Shown here: positions 1 through 12,756 of the stretch, in pieces
Position numbering within the stretch: position 1 is the first letter of the stretch
Layout: each line of letters begins with the position of its first letter
From: Albugo candida
Taxonomy: Eukaryota > Oomycota > Peronosporomycetes > Albuginales > Albuginaceae
Assembly (NCBI GenBank): GCA_905220665.1
Contig: CAJNAR010000191.1
Location: forward strand, 62,001 to 126,000
Direction: 5' to 3'
DNA length: 64,000 nt
Translations under genes and position numbers: made by a program
Notes under the pieces: model-generated
Seen by the model: the letters and a program-made list of their open reading frames with translations, nothing else
The model's database searches: none
Told to the model about the DNA's origin: nothing

Positions 1-659
1 TAAAATGGTTCAGGAAGACGTACATACACCACGTGTGCTAAAGAGTACCCAGCTTTGTATTAATAACGACAGGATTATTGAAGCATCTCTAAGACATTCC
101 ATCACTATAATTGGTGTTCTTTTGAAGAGCATGGAAGCCTATCAACCAGCATCAAATGAATTATCTCACCTTTTTTCAATCATGGGGAATGTGCTGCCCA
201 CGATTTTGGTGAAGACGTAACATTCCAACTCGATGAAATTTCCACGTATGTGGAAAGATCCCTACCAAAATGGACGTTCTATTCAAATAAGTAATTCCAT
301 GGTGGAGATATGCGCCAGCACGCATAGTTTATGTGACCTGGGCAAAAAAAGCTATTTCTTTCATCTAATTGATTCTCGTGTGTGTAGCACCAACCATCTA
401 CACAATCGTTCATTGGGTCTCGTATACCACGATGCGCACTTAATTTATATTCGAGCTCAACACTGTAGATTGCCTCACTAATTTGTTGACTTCATTGTTT
501 CTCTTCGTGATGGGATCAAAGTGCTGGTCGCAGGGTTTTGATGGAAATGGCACAGCGCGCGCTGCCATAATAAAGAGGAGCTTCTAATCAAAGCATGCTA
601 TTATTTGGAGGAATTGCGACCTACGTTTATCAACTGTAGATAGTAAAATCAGATTAATT
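1..659. other. unassigned repeat-like stretch
   Basis: No gene could be supported. Short open frames on + carry no motif I recognise. The stretch lies directly upstream of the decayed LINE and may be its degraded 5' part, but that is inference only. Confidence 0.3.
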
Positions 660-3250
660 ATTGGTACGCTACAGGGTAAATGCTAAGAGCTCCTCGATTA
701 TTTTAACGTGGAATAATATCTCAGCACTAGTGGTGGATGTCAATGGAATTCATAAAAATGGTCATCTCTTGATCGACTTTGTCATATCACAACATTCTAT
801 TTGTCGTGTTCAAGAAACCAAACTTCACTTTCACAACCGACTGAATTCATTTCAGTTTTTATTTCATTCAAATTGCAGCATAAAAGCTTTGTCAATTGGC
901 ACAACAGTGGTTTTCTCCATCCAACTTGCATAGTAGTGGCAGTGTGATGACAATCCTTCGTTCGGACTTGCTATACAACGGCTGAAATCTCACCGAACGA
1001 ATTATTTTTCGCAATCGCTATATGGTTATGTGTCTTGTGTATTCTCATTCACGATGTAGCGGTCTATACTCAGAATGTATATGCACCGGTGAAGGCCGAG
1101 GAAAGAGTGATTTTATTTGAGCTAATACTCTCCAACATTTTCGAATCGGCCGCAACCATCTATCATTTGGGTAATTCAACACACCACTTGATCGAGCTGT
1201 CCATGCTTCGAGGGGAACAGTTTGACATGAACAAAGTCGAGTAGTGTGATTGGAATGGATTTCGAAATTGGATGTGGTATACGCTTGGCGAAACGACAGA
1301 AAACATTTTTTACAGGCCCATTACCGGGCAAGAATCGACTAGATTACATCTGAATGTCGTAGAAGCTATTTAATATGGTATACGAACACATTATATATTT
1401 CCGTCCACGACATGCGGGTGATCATCTGGCACAAAAAGTAACCTGTACAAATCCAGCTCAATCCCCCGGTGAAAGATATTAAAAATACTCATTACGACTA
1501 TTTGTATATCCTCAAGTTGTCAAAGCAATCAAATTGAAAGCGAATTTGGTGCTTGAACAGTTGCGGACAACTTCGAAGATCGGAAAAATGTGGGAAATTG
1601 GAAGATGAAAATAAGAAAACAGCTTCAGAGAGTTGCAAAAAGATTGCATAAGATATCCGACGTGATGTTGCGTCTAGCCAGCGTGTTTTGGAAGCCGCAT
1701 CAGCTCGAAATCGCATTGAAGACACCAATCAATCACGGTAATTCTACAAATCGAGTCTCGAATAATTCAGAATTTCGCTCGACAACGATGCCATATACAA
1801 CCAACATGAGAGCTTCGTCCATCACGGAAAGCATATGAAAAACACCTCCAAGCATTCATTTTGTTCTCTGGATAGTTCTGGTCGTCGCGTGCCGATCGAA
1901 AATGTGAACAAAAATGTGGCACCGTGACGTCGAAACGAGGGGAATCATTGACGAATTCAGAGATCATTGGGGTGATTTTATCATCTCTCTATATATCCCC
2001 GAAACCGAATCAGGTGATTCATGCGAAAAAAAGCTTCTGGATTTCATCTAAGTTTCCCTTACGTCAGAAGAGAAAGACCGTCACTCAACTCGCTTACGTG
2101 CGACCCAGATGGCGGAAGAGATCAAGCACGTGCGAAAAAGTTCGTCTACAGGTATGGATGAAGTACCAGCTGCATTTTATCAGCTTCATCCGGGAACCTA
2201 CGGCGATTTTCTGAAGATCGTGTTTGAATATCAGCTGGAAATTGTTTTTTTGTAACTTATTTCGATCCCAACTTCATTCGGCAATCACTTTTCTGTAAAA
2301 AAAGGATCACGAGATATTTTGGCAGCTATTAATCGATCGCACTGCTTTTCATTGATGTAAGAGTACTTTCATAAGTGTTGGCGCATCGATTTCGACGGTT
2401 TTTGCCGAAATATATCCATCAAGAGCAGAAAGCATTTGTGCGAGGAAGTTCGATGCATTACCACATTCGACCTATTATCGACACACAAGACTTGGTCACT
2501 CATGAAGCGTATGCGACTTTTTTGGAATTTGAGAACTCTTGTGTTCACGTCAATTAAACGTACATGTTTTGAGCTCTGAATGGGGTTGGGAAAACGTTCA
2601 TCGGCTATATTCGTTTTCTTATACTAACACGAAGCCGCAGTTAATGATCAATGGCAATATCACGCCTTACATGACACCAAAACGTGGAGTGAAACGAAGC
2701 AATCGTCTCTCAGCATTACTTTTCTCAAAGACGAACCTACTAGGAATTCAATTCTGCACCATGAGTAGCATGACATTTAGATCAACGGAATGACTGTCGC
2801 AACTATATTATTTTTTGCGGACGATTCGGCATTGCTTTCGGATCAAGTCTATAAAGAAGGATCTGCTACGATTGTCAAATTGAGCAGAATATTTTTTCTC
2901 TCGTATTGAATCGAGCCATGCATCTCCACGTACACCCAATTTGACCATAGTGAGTCCGGAGGATTCGGTCAAGTATTTGGGTATTCCGTTAGGCCACACA
3001 CCTCGTTCGATGGTTATTCATTTCTCGACAAGCGTTCTTACGATGAGTTTGGTGTATGGTTTCGACGTGCAAAAACTGTCCGTGGTCGACGACTGGTTGC
3101 GCAGAAGTGAATTTGCCACGCCTGTGACATTACATCATTCAGTGGAGAGACCGGTAAGGACTAAAAACAGCAGCAATCGATCCTAAATCGATTTATGCTT
3201 GGTCGTAAAGACAAAAAAGATTCGAAGGACGTGCACCTGATCAGCAAAGA
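660..3250 (+). mobile_element. decayed LINE (non-LTR retrotransposon), endonuclease plus reverse transcriptase
   Basis: Broken frames in the order of a LINE ORF2 read along the + strand. An AP-type endonuclease begins near 700 with VDVNGI and a CRVQETKL strand near 820, followed by QNVYAPVKAEER near 1075. Reverse transcriptase follows: a DEVPAAFYQLHPGTYGDF segment near 2155-2210, AHRFRRFLPKYIHQEQKAFVRG near 2378-2440, INGNITPYMTPKRGVK near 2650, the catalytic FADD box (FFADDSALLS) near 2812-2840, and VKYLGIPLGH near 2970. Almost every segment is in a different frame and stops are frequent, so the element is dead. The 3' end is not defined. Family assignment rests on motif order known for L1/Tx1-like elements. 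Confidence 0.8.
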
Positions 3251-6200
3251 GTTTGTATATTTTCGTTGCTAAGATGGTGTACTTCGTAATGATAATTGTC
3301 TTCTTCCTGATCAGGTTCGTTATAACTGGAACTCGGATTGCGACGTAACCATCGATCTATAAATATGTTTTAGTGCTATTTGTGTTTACCATCATGGAAA
3401 GCTAACTCGAACAATGATGTGATACAACTGTCTTTGATTGCGCTCCGTTACCGATGTATGGATCCCGACTTAATCGGAAACGTTATTTCAACCAAGCTGT
3501 ACTGATTTCTGCTTAGATAAGAATACCATGAGCAATATGAGTACAGTACAAGAAAAGTGCTAACGCACGTTTAGGTCTCCTTTATCACCGCTTCAAGCTC
3601 AGTTTGTAGATTTAGATACAAGGCTATTATTTCAAATGAAATTGGATTGCTGCATTTGGTTTTGCTGCCTCTGCTTATGATCATGTACTGTACTATACTG
3701 TGTTGATTGAGGTAAGATTCCTGCTAGTATGCTTAATAACCACAATATTATCAAGAAATAACTTGCGCAGGCACGAAATTGACAATTTTATACTATTTCA
3801 GGTCCTGTGTAGCCTTCTTCTCAGTGAAGCTTCTCAGAAGGGCCGCATTTTTTGCGTTTTGCTGAAAAGTCCGTCGAAAAAATCTCACCGCCCTCTCTTT
3901 TTTTCTCTATTTGTCTTTTGTGTCACCTTGTTTTGAAAGTCGCCATTGATTCTACTCTTGGCGGCTTTAAAAGTACTAAATTGATTTTTGAAATGCTATC
4001 GGTGAGATAGTTCGTGACATCGCTCTTGATTACACGGGTTCGTAGTGCATTGGATAAAATCAGACTTTTCTGATCCAGCTATCTTTTAGTGCTTCTGGTA
4101 GCATGTTTGAGCAATATTTTGCTTCTTGGAAGTAATTTGTCCCGAATGAAAGTCAAGCGGTCACTATTATAGATCGGGATCGTCAATCTAAGGGTAGTGT
4201 TTATAATTTTTTCATCATTGCGAGGATTATCGGTGCTACGACTTTTGCTGTTTTTTATAATAAAGTATCCGTCAGGTGCTCTTATCGGTCGCTATACAGG
4301 ATAGCAGCTAATCTATTTGGAGCTGTATCTCCAAGCATCGGCCAGATCCAGCTGCGGAAATTATTTTATACTTGCGTATCGGCCAAAGTTGCTTTACACT
4401 GTTGGGTTTGGATTGAATCCGTCTACGTTATAGATGGGTCACATGGTGCGGATCTGGGTACAGGGTAGCTGGTGTATGGAATAACAAGCGGTAGAAGTCA
4501 GGGAGACTAGTATTTTAAGTACTGATAGATGTTGTGAATGTTGGGTGGGTTGTTGATTGCGAAATTGATTCTGTGTATTGTCTTTGTCATTGCCTGATAG
4601 ACTTTCTCTTCTATGCCTTACTGTCCACCTTACCGATCTGCCTTTTTCTCTGGCTCTACCTGAATTTCGTAACGAACGTGCAACTATTCCGATACCTATC
4701 TGCCGAGATCTGACAGCCGCCTCTTCCGTGCTCATCGAAGCTCCTCGAGATTCACTTGCTTCTTCATTTCTCATCGTTTCCAACAATGAATACACTACAC
4801 GGGAGCCGAGTTAACGAGAACAGTAAGGCCGCATTTGGAAGTGTGGACTTGCAGCAAAAATTTCCGAATCGAAAATATCGTGCTATCACCCATCATATAT
4901 CAGACAAGAATTTCGCCATGATTGAAGATGACAGATGATAAGCTCTCTCAGAAGTAAAAGTGGATAGGAGCACGTCAATCAAAAAATTGCGCAGAACCAC
5001 ACAAGACGGCAGATACCGGAAAGCTCGTTGCAGAGGTTTATCACGTCGGATGCTGTGCAGGGACAGGCACGATCCAGTGAAGAACAGCGTAACTTACACA
5101 AGAAAATAATCAGGCTCAGCAGTATCGCTGTTGTTGAATGGGAAATAGCAGTCCATGAAGTGAGAAATAAGCATCAGAAACTGTTTCTGGCCCATCAGTT
5201 TCAAACGCTGAATTAGACAGCTGTTGCTATGGGCGTACAGCAAAACAAGATCTTTCATTCAGAGGAGCGATCACATGCGGCTAGTGAGACACGTTGGGGA
5301 CTCTTGGATAATCAAGATGAGAGATTTATGGAGGATATTCGCGATATTCACTTGGAGTGTGTGACGTTGGACACTGGGGCAAATATACCTATACTTCCGA
5401 TGTATAAGGGAATTACAAAAAAGAGAAGAGATAATATATGGGCCTGTATATGGTGTACGATCACCACATAATGATTTCTAGTGCGAGCATTGAAAGTAGT
5501 GTTTCTGATGCCTATTGGGGCATGTGTCTACCAATTTGTTAATTTGAGCTGCAGAAGCCGGGGAAGGATATCACGTAAGAAGATTTGGTGAAGTACTTCT
5601 CAGCGCGAATCCCGAGACCGACGACTTCAGAAAATCGGATAAAGTTGTAAGCATGGAAATAAACATGCAAGTTGAGGATTCGCGAGTGGCCCGTTTACTT
5701 GCATACTGTATGAGAATATTGGTCATGCATGATTTGGAGATATTCACAGCAAGCGAGCCAAAGATCCATATCAGCGATCGTTTTGCTCGCCGACATTCCG
5801 AAACACGGTCCACGGAGAGAGTTGAAAAAAGATTTCAAATAAGGCTATGACAGGATCAACGGTGGATTTTGTGAATGGTAAGAAGAGACAGTTGTAAAGG
5901 TTCCTAAAATTCGAATTAGTCTTACCTGACGATATCCTTCAAAAGTTAATGATAGATAGGCTGATGGAATGTAGCACTGCGGGAAAAAATCGAGGTCTGT
6001 CAAAGATGAAGAGAAACAGTCACGGTTACAACAGTTTCATGTGGTAAGTGTGGCTTGAATGATCACGTACTTTTCAGCGATATTCAAAGTGAAGCTTTCT
6101 GTACAGCCTCTTCGTTTCTCACTGTTTGTCTGTAAGCAGCGCTTCTATAAAAAAAAGTCCAAAATAAATAGTGGATGCAGAGATGTGCTACCGGAACCGC

Positions 6201-6829
6201 AAAAGCCGTTCGTCCTCTCCCCGCTCATTGTCAAGAAGCCTGGTGCTGAGAAATGAAGAATGACTGCGGATTTGCGGGTGGACAATGCACCGACAGAGCG
6301 AGTACTATGAACATGTCTATGACTGAAGTGATCTTTGATCACTTTCAAGGCTCCAAATTATTTCTTCTATTGTACTATTGTACCTTTGTAAAGGCTACTA
6401 GCAATTCCTACCGGATGAAAGTTGTCAGGAGTTGTAACAGATATGGGCATGTATACCCCAACGTGGGTTCTCATGGGGTACAGACAGTGTGGCCTACTGC
6501 CTAGCGAGTGTACAACAGTTGGGTCTGCCTCAGCTCAAGTGAAGGTGCTTATATGACTAGAATTAGACTAACTGACTTTTCTGGACGCCTAGACTATCTC
6601 AAATGACAAAGATAAATATAAATACCTGTGAGAGATGATCATATGTCCTCTCGTTGATATCCCTGTATTGCAGTAGCCTCAACCACCACAGTTCAAGACT
6701 GTGTCCAGCGTGTAAATGATCTAAAGTTGTAAATCGGCCAAAAGTATGGTGTTTTTCGCAATTGGTGTGCGGAACACTAGTTCCAACGTAGCCATCAATT
6801 AAACTAGGAACAATGTTGCACTTACACGT
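3251..6829. other. intergenic, probably old repeat debris
   Basis: No intact gene. Near 5350-5400 on + a short frame contains CVTLDTGANIPILP, which resembles a retropepsin active-site loop (D-T-G-A), and near 6030 another contains CGKCGLNDH, like half a zinc knuckle. Both suggest an eroded LTR-retrotransposon gag-protease region, but neighbouring frames give no further support. The rest shows nothing I can name. Confidence 0.3.
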
Positions 6830-7360
6830 CTACTTGACTGTGCAGTACCCGCAGCAATGATCTTCGACTTTTGAATTTTCAGCGAATGCTCCTTCCGTTG
6901 CGAGTTTATTCAGCATTTGTGCAAGCCGAATGCGCTCCCCCCGATCGTAACACTGTCTTCGAGAGTACCGAGCGTGCGTACTATACGTGATGTACTTCAC
7001 GGGAAGTGCTGGAGCTATCGGAGTTGCTTCTCGCTTGTCAAAAAAACGAAGATTTCGATCGATCCAAGCAAAGTGCAGCGTCACCGCTTTAAATGCAAGC
7101 CACAAATCTGATATAGCCAGCTGATATTCTTTTAGTGCCGGCCGCAGTGCTGTCCCAATTACATTTGCAATATGCGTCCAACGTGGTCGGGTGAGAAGAA
7201 CTTATCCCAAGTAGTTAAAAGCTTCATCCATAATTGTGCGGTGTGATCGCACTTGCGAAAGAGATGTTGATCTGATTCCACTGCCCCACACGATGCCTGA
7301 GTGCATAATATAATGTCCGACTGGCTATCCCTCAAAATCAGAAACGCGATCAAACTGATA
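6830..7360 (-). mobile_element. LINE C-terminal remnant (zf-RVT type)
   Basis: On the minus strand, 7159-7353 encodes CTQASCGAVESDQHLFRKC followed by AQLW, the cysteine/histidine pattern of the zinc-binding domain found downstream of LINE reverse transcriptases. The next frame down (6830-7105) begins WLAFKAVTLHFAWIDRNLRF, the usual ending of the same proteins. A frameshift separates them. No reverse transcriptase core is recognisable upstream, so this is a truncated remnant. It is on the opposite strand from the LINE at 0.66-3.25 kb and is therefore a separate insertion. Confidence 0.65.
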
Positions 7361-8304
7361 ACATCCGAAAGGCTCGAGGAAACTGTAGATCTGCGAAAAT
7401 CGTTTATACACGTTTACGAAGATGCCGTGATGTAGCCATACATGTTCGAACCTGTTTTGTATCTATTGCGTCCGATCTCTCGCGAGATGATCAATGTTTC
7501 GCATGGGATGACTTTTGATTGTTTCGGGAGGTTCCCAGACAGCACGTGATATGCTTCGACCGCAAGCAGTACTAGTAGTGCATTGCTAGAGTCAATACAA
7601 GGCACTATTCGAATTGTGCTCCAACTTTTGCATGAATATCAAGCTACTTTTTTTGTATTCTTTTACGGATCAAATGATTGATGATCTTAGAGAAAACGAT
7701 ATCACGTACAAGTGTGCGACTCTAATCAGTTCCAACAGTTTCAAATCTTCGATTTACCTGATTTTGAATAACTTCCAGTTCGTGCTAGGAGAATAATGTC
7801 ACCAAACCAACCTTCTTTAATTCGACAATGCAATTTTATATAAATCTGCTTTAGGATCGTATAAAGCATCTCATATTCTCGGATTAGCAAAAACTTTAGG
7901 ATCACTTTCATTCAAATTTTGTGGTGGAATCTCATTGGATGTAGAAATGCAGAAGAGGCCCGAGTACATGAAGAAGATTGCTAAGTCCACCCCGCAGGTT
8001 ACTATTCTTATCCCTAATGCGGTGTCCACTCCAAGTCTTCTTTCTCGCTCCAGCTCTTTGGCGCATTTTAAATATTATCACAGCCGAAACTTTGAAAATT
8101 GCTCTGTGCATTGACACTAGTAGTTGTGATGAGTGAATCTTTCATTCACTTTGACCTCTTTACTGTTGAAGAAGGGTGTGTTGTTGTCAAGTTACGCTAT
8201 CGACGATGCATGTTGGTAACGGCATAGGATTACCGACGCACCGGCCGGGCGAATTCTGATGTGCGACTATACAATTAGTAATGCGCGGTATGGAAAACTG
8301 TCAA
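7361..8304. other. intergenic, no feature recognised
   Basis: Both strands contain only short frames without family motifs. It could hold eroded reverse-transcriptase sequence joining the LINE fragments on either side, but no catalytic box was found. Confidence 0.3.
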
Positions 8305-8440
8305 GGTATAGTCGAAGAAAGCAGTAGGCTTAGAGTGGCAAGAGAGTTTGCGAACTAAGGACCTAAATATATTTGCAGTATTCAATTTGTCACCTGCTGA
8401 GCTCTACGCATCTTTTAACAGGTTATGAGCTGACGTAGAG
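8305..8440 (+). repeat. Copia LTR fragment with primer-binding-site-like end
   Basis: The stretch contains GCGAACTAAGGACCTAAATAT near 8350, close to GTGAACTAAGGACCTCC at 41126 in the LTR of the palindromic Copia, and ends with AGGTTATGAGC near 8420. GGTTATGAG is complementary to the anticodon region of initiator Met-tRNA, the half-tRNA primer site of many Copia elements. A further relative lies inverted near 51430. No coding part follows, so it is a solo or truncated LTR. Confidence 0.5.
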
Positions 8441-9309
8441 ACCCCTTCTCTCTTGAATGGTGCAAAAACTACAAGTATTACTTGTTTCGTAGACAACAGC
8501 TGCAGTAGCTGACAAGCCTAATAACGAGAGGAGCGCTCCATGAGTCGTAATCACACCAGAGTCATATTGAAGCAGTCGTAAATTGTATTCGTCACAATCA
8601 TTAGACCGACATTGCATTGATGTTTTTCACGTGTACAGCATATGTGCAACATGTGTGCGTAGCTTGCTCACTAGGTACAAGTGTACGTCTGCGAATGCTG
8701 CACATTTGCTCGTCAACTATTCACAGGACCTTACATCTTCCATCTCGCGACTTTTTCCGAATGTTTCTGACTGAAATCATGCATACTCGTATCCGAAATG
8801 TATCATTCGTCGTTACGTACGAAAACAAATTGCGTTGACAGCCACAAGTTTTTGCTCAGTATGTGTCCGCGAAATTTCAAGGCCAATAGTTTGTTGTACG
8901 AAGATCTGACAATTAATCATATGTATAGTAGCGAAGGATGACAAAAACATCTTCTGGACCAATATCAGTGCAAACATTTGAATTGCACTTTTACCTGCAA
9001 CTTGATATCTGATCGGATCTTCGGAATGATTGCGTACTTCGTTACATAATCGGAATGCAGCTCCGATTCAACATCGCTCTGAGTAGGTACGGACCCTGAT
9101 AAAATCATGATGTAGAGTGCATGTATTATTGCAAAATAGTCCAGTCCGTGCTCATTTTTGCATCACCAAAATTCTGACTACACAAACAATAACTGATTTA
9201 GAGTCATACACTTTAGCGCATCTGTATTGCGATCTTGAGTCAATTATTTACTCGTGTTGTAATGAGAGATTCCGGTCGTTCGTGAACTGATAACTACTTT
9301 AAATGATAT
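8441..9309. other. intergenic, no feature recognised
   Basis: No open frame with a recognisable motif on either strand. Confidence 0.3.
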
Positions 9310-9600
9310 TTACATAAGCGAAGGGTGCTCGTAGAGGCATTTTATCGCCAACGGGTCGATGATACAGCCGTTACTCGTGTGAAGCGTTTGGGCCTGTGCT
9401 TCACCTATCGCAGAGTCTTCTACTGGCGAATGTGCACACAAATCACTGCTGTACATGACAATGTTCATATCGCCAAATAAATATATCCGCTGGAACGGGC
9501 TAAAGCAATTATCTATTCTCAATTTGTGATGCAGCGAGAAATAGGAGATGCAAGTTTTATATGAAGCCCTTCTTAACGAAGTCATCGGATGATGATGCAC
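9310..9600 (-). mobile_element. LINE endonuclease fragment
   Basis: The minus-strand frame contains RIYLFGDMNIVMYSSDL followed by acidic spacing and ...TLHTSNGCIIDP. This resembles the GDFN metal/DNA-binding motif of the endonuclease/exonuclease/phosphatase fold in LINEs (here GDMN). It has the same orientation as the LINE tail at 6.83-7.36 kb, so the two may be parts of one element that lost its reverse transcriptase. That link is inferred from order and strand only. Confidence 0.5.
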
Positions 9601-10340
9601 CCATTGATTTCCGCTACCGCATCATTCATTTCATATCGTCAAGACTTTTCATCCTTTTTGTCAATGTGTCATCTTTGGCATCAGCTGCGTCCACTATGGT
9701 CTAGAAGACTTTCTAAGGGATGTTAGGGCGGGTTGACTTGCGTCAAACGCACACTTTAAAATCAACAATGATAATCTGACCGAGATTATTTCTGCATCCA
9801 GATTTTCATGCCTCATAGTACCAGCATAGAGCGTGGATAACCAGAACAAAGCTCATCTTTTCAGAAAGTTTGCTAGTACTTGTAGATAACGAAGCTCTCG
9901 TGTGTATTGAAATACCAGCAAAGTATCTGCCATGTATCATCCTTCATATATATGCCTGAGGCTTTCCACGTTTCTACTTTTGGCGAAATGTTGCGATGTT
10001 GTTAGTCAGCTCGTTGATCACAAAATGCATGCATCAAACCTAAAGACGGCATGACGGAGTGAGGTTATAGATTACTATGCCAAACGCATCCAAATGACTT
10101 TGGAATCGAGCGCCATAGTATATATAGTGAGATTGCAAGCAGATTTAGTATTTCTCAACATTTCTTACTGTCTGGCGAATGCCATATCGATGGGCCAGTA
10201 CGAAGTGGAATTCTGGTGGTTGTGGGTAATCGCTTAGTTCAAGGAAAGACCACCTCTGTTGGACAGCTGATAAGAAGAGTTGGTCCTAAAGTACCATTTG
10301 CAGATTATATTGAAGAATTATAACACGGAAGAGCATATAA
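9601..10340. other. intergenic downstream of the HIG1-domain gene
   Basis: No gene found. Near 10225-10320 a short + frame reads GNRLVQGKTTSVGQL and onward but has no recognised relative. The terminator of the minus-strand gene at 10341 should lie here. Confidence 0.3.
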
Positions 10341-10922
10341 TTATTCAAATCGACCGCGGTGGGACATATAATCTTGAAAAGCCATAGAGCTCAGCAGCAA
10401 ACACAATAGAGCTCCTTGACCATAAACTCGAGCCTGCATGACTTGCTGTGAAACTTTGATTGCTGTGTTTGATCGTTGTGTCAAGTATATTCCACCAACG
10501 ATAGGAACGCCAAGGACAGTAATTGTTCTATATGGATAATCGTAAATGTAGTTAGCCAGCCGATGATGCGGTAACAAATGATGCCCCGATGCCAGTTTCT
10601 CGCGAACATAATCGGGATCCATCGCTGCTAGGTACCGCTCGGGATTACGAGCACCGGCAACAATTCTTTGTTCTAAAGTGACGGCGAATGGCCCTAAAAA
10701 GGATGATATGATTAAAGCAGTCTTCCCACTCACACTCAACCTGTTGCGAAAAGTTGGCCAGTACTTATTAGCTGCGAACACGGCCGCTCCAGACGCCAAC
10801 GAGAAAGAAAGTCCCGTCTTCAGCGCTGTCTTGTAAGCGTGCGCCGATATGATATCTCTCACAGTGGCGTCCTTGGTTCCTGAACTAGCATAATGATCGA
10901 TCTGTTCGGCCTCGGAATCCAT
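10341..10922 (-). CDS. HIG1-domain mitochondrial inner-membrane protein
   Basis: A protein of about 193 residues if started at the ATG at 10922, which lies 62 bp after the stop of CTNNBL1. Two hydrophobic helices sit in the C-terminal part (TVLGVPIVGGIYL and GALLCLLLSSMAF), and between them is SQQVMQARVYGQG, close to the Q/I-x3-R/H-x-R-x3-Q motif of hypoxia-induced (HIG1/Rcf1) proteins that act in respiratory supercomplex assembly. An earlier hydrophobic stretch lies near the GKTALIISSFLGPF segment. The open frame extends upstream to 11087, but that would overlap the CTNNBL1 coding end by about 100 bp; overlap cannot be excluded. Assignment to HIG1 is fairly good, exact orthology is not claimed. 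Confidence 0.7.
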   Translation of the reverse strand: MDSEAEQIDHYASSGTKDATVRDIISAHAYKTALKTGLSFSLASGAAVFAANKYWPTFRNRLSVSGKTALIISSFLGPFAVTLEQRIVAGARNPERYLAAMDPDYVREKLASGHHLLPHHRLANYIYDYPYRTITVLGVPIVGGIYLTQRSNTAIKVSQQVMQARVYGQGALLCLLLSSMAFQDYMSHRGRFE

Positions 10923-10983
10923 CGGATTAAGAATTTGGATTTCTTCAGCAATTACAAGTTCGTTTACTAAGTTCGTATCAGGA

Positions 10984-12720
10984 TTAGGAATTTGACACAA
11001 TTTCTTCATGCGCGGAAAATTGATCACAGAGCGCTTGTAAATGGCTTTTGAGGCCATCTTGTGACTGGACGTTTTCCTGGTTCTCATCTGATTGCATCAA
11101 ACCAAGTTGTTCATGAAGAATCATGTTCAAGGACTCAAATTCTAGCTGGCGTTCATGGAATTTGATTACTGTGTAGCCGTTCATTTTTGCTGAAAATACA
11201 CAACAATGAGCCAACACGAAAGCAAGGCGCTGCAAGGTGAATAGGCCAGCGTCTAATCGACGTAGTAGCTGTTCCTCTTCATGATTGTTTTCTGTTTCTG
11301 CATCCTGTAGGTCGGTTTCTGTCTCCCCTTCTTCTTGCACGCGTTTGTAATACCTTGCAAACAAGTCGATCAAGCGATCCAATTTTTCATACTCTTTTTC
11401 CATCAGTTTTGAATGAAATCGAGCAAAACCATCCGCTCGTGCTTTTTCCGAAAGATACACACACATCGATGTTATGATGTTGATAGTGTACTCTTCTTGC
11501 TTCTCTTGAACCCTCTCCAATGTTCCCTTACTTACGTGACGCGATCTGTATCGACCTGTTTTGCCCATGAGAATTGAAAAAATATGTCTCAGACCGCCGA
11601 TCTCTACCAAATGCTCGCAATTCCGAGGGCTTTCCATAAGTGAATGATCCAGCAGGCGAAGGGCTCCGGCATACATGAATGATGTTCGATCTTTGAGAAG
11701 CCGTAACAGAAGCTCAAGTCCTTCCAAATGACGAAATCGATTCTTTGCCTCTTGTGCCAGCAAAAGAGTGCAAAGAGCATTAAATATGTTCTCAAGAAAT
11801 TCTTCTTCGTCTTCAGAGGAGGGATTCCGTTTGCGGTATAAAGCAATAATACGGAGTAATTTATCAAACCGGTCAGTTGTTTTCTTCTTAATCCCATCAT
11901 CCATAAACGCTTCTTGAACGGGATTTGCTAATTGAAGCATTATTGACAGTACTTCGCTCGCGTACAGCTTATTCTGGGGGAATGCGACTGCACCTTCCCC
12001 ACTCTTACGCTCCAACGCAATACTTTCTTTTTCGGCAATCAATCGGACAAGATGAGACAGAAATGTATTCTCACTGCAGATACTCACACATGAGTCAGGA
12101 GCTAATTCAGCCATATTCTCAAAAATCTGTAGAATATGGTAGATAACTTTTTGAGTCTCGTGTTCCTTGTCTTCTTGATCATCCTGTTCCATGTTTTCCT
12201 CATTGTTTATTTCAGCCACATCGACTTTTTCAAATCTCTCAAGAATCTGGACAAGGGACGCCAATACATTCTCCTCTACGAAAGCTTTTGCAATTGCAGC
12301 AATTGCCTCCAAATCGTCCTCTTCCATTTCTCCTAGGTCTTCAATGTCAGTCCAATCAGCGATGATGGCGATCACATCGTAATGGATGTCAATGTTTTCG
12401 TGTTGCAATAGACTTAGAAGTAGCGGTACAAAGTCGTCTTTGATCTCCAAACAGTGAGCAAATAAATTCGGAAAAGCAGCCACCCCTTTCCATTTGATTA
12501 ATTCCTGATGCAATGCGACTTCCGAGTCCATAAATTTTGATGGCGTTTGAGCGTACTTGGTACGTTCTATCGCATTTTTTTCAATCGTCTTTCGTAGTAA
12601 TGAGAAGAGAGAATGAATCGATTTAGCGGTCATTGTGTCATCAATATATGTAGCATTTTCGACGCTAGAAACGAGCGAGTCAAAGCTTTGATCGGCCTTG
12701 AACCGCTTTGAGGCTTTCAT
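10984..12720 (-). CDS. CTNNBL1: beta-catenin-like protein 1 (spliceosome-associated armadillo protein)
   Basis: Single uninterrupted frame of 578 residues, near the 563 of human CTNNBL1. Recognisable family blocks are [18 protein letters not shown] near the N terminus, the [20 protein letters not shown] region, [20 protein letters not shown], an acidic linker, [20 protein letters not shown], and [21 protein letters not shown]. The protein is an all-helical armadillo repeat adaptor that binds CDC5L/PRP31 in the Prp19 complex and acts in the nucleus. The start ATG at 12720 lies only 36 bp from the divergent CBWD start, so the two share a tiny promoter. No intron is needed, unlike many neighbours. 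The acidic loop ([12 protein letters not shown]) is a local feature. Confidence 0.92.
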   Translation of the reverse strand: MKASKRFKADQSFDSLVSSVENATYIDDTMTAKSIHSLFSLLRKTIEKNAIERTKYAQTPSKFMDSEVALHQELIKWKGVAAFPNLFAHCLEIKDDFVPLLLSLLQHENIDIHYDVIAIIADWTDIEDLGEMEEDDLEAIAAIAKAFVEENVLASLVQILERFEKVDVAEINNEENMEQDDQEDKEHETQKVIYHILQIFENMAELAPDSCVSICSENTFLSHLVRLIAEKESIALERKSGEGAVAFPQNKLYASEVLSIMLQLANPVQEAFMDDGIKKKTTDRFDKLLRIIALYRKRNPSSEDEEEFLENIFNALCTLLLAQEAKNRFRHLEGLELLLRLLKDRTSFMYAGALRLLDHSLMESPRNCEHLVEIGGLRHIFSILMGKTGRYRSRHVSKGTLERVQEKQEEYTINIITSMCVYLSEKARADGFARFHSKLMEKEYEKLDRLIDLFARYYKRVQEEGETETDLQDAETENNHEEEQLLRRLDAGLFTLQRLAFVLAHCCVFSAKMNGYTVIKFHERQLEFESLNMILHEQLGLMQSDENQENVQSQDGLKSHLQALCDQFSAHEEIVSNS

Positions 12721-12756
12721 TACTTTGTTGTTTTAACTGCGATTGACTGGACGAAA
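12721..12756. promoter_or_regulatory. 36-bp divergent intergenic promoter region
   Basis: The start codons of CTNNBL1 (minus) and the CBWD GTPase (plus) are separated by just 36 bp. Core promoter elements and 5' UTRs must therefore overlap coding sequence or be extremely short. No TATA box or initiator is evident. Confidence 0.5.

Noticed and set aside
4439..4795. 118-codon minus-strand frame, Arg/Ser-rich
   Set aside because: Low complexity, no relative recognised, in a decayed repeat zone.
5229..5471. Frame with LDTGA resembling a retropepsin
   Set aside because: Single motif without gag knuckle, integrase or reverse transcriptase nearby in frame; kept only as a remark.
10923..11087. 55-codon N-terminal extension of the HIG1 protein
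   Set aside because: Would overlap the CTNNBL1 coding end; the ATG at 10922 gives a normal-sized protein.
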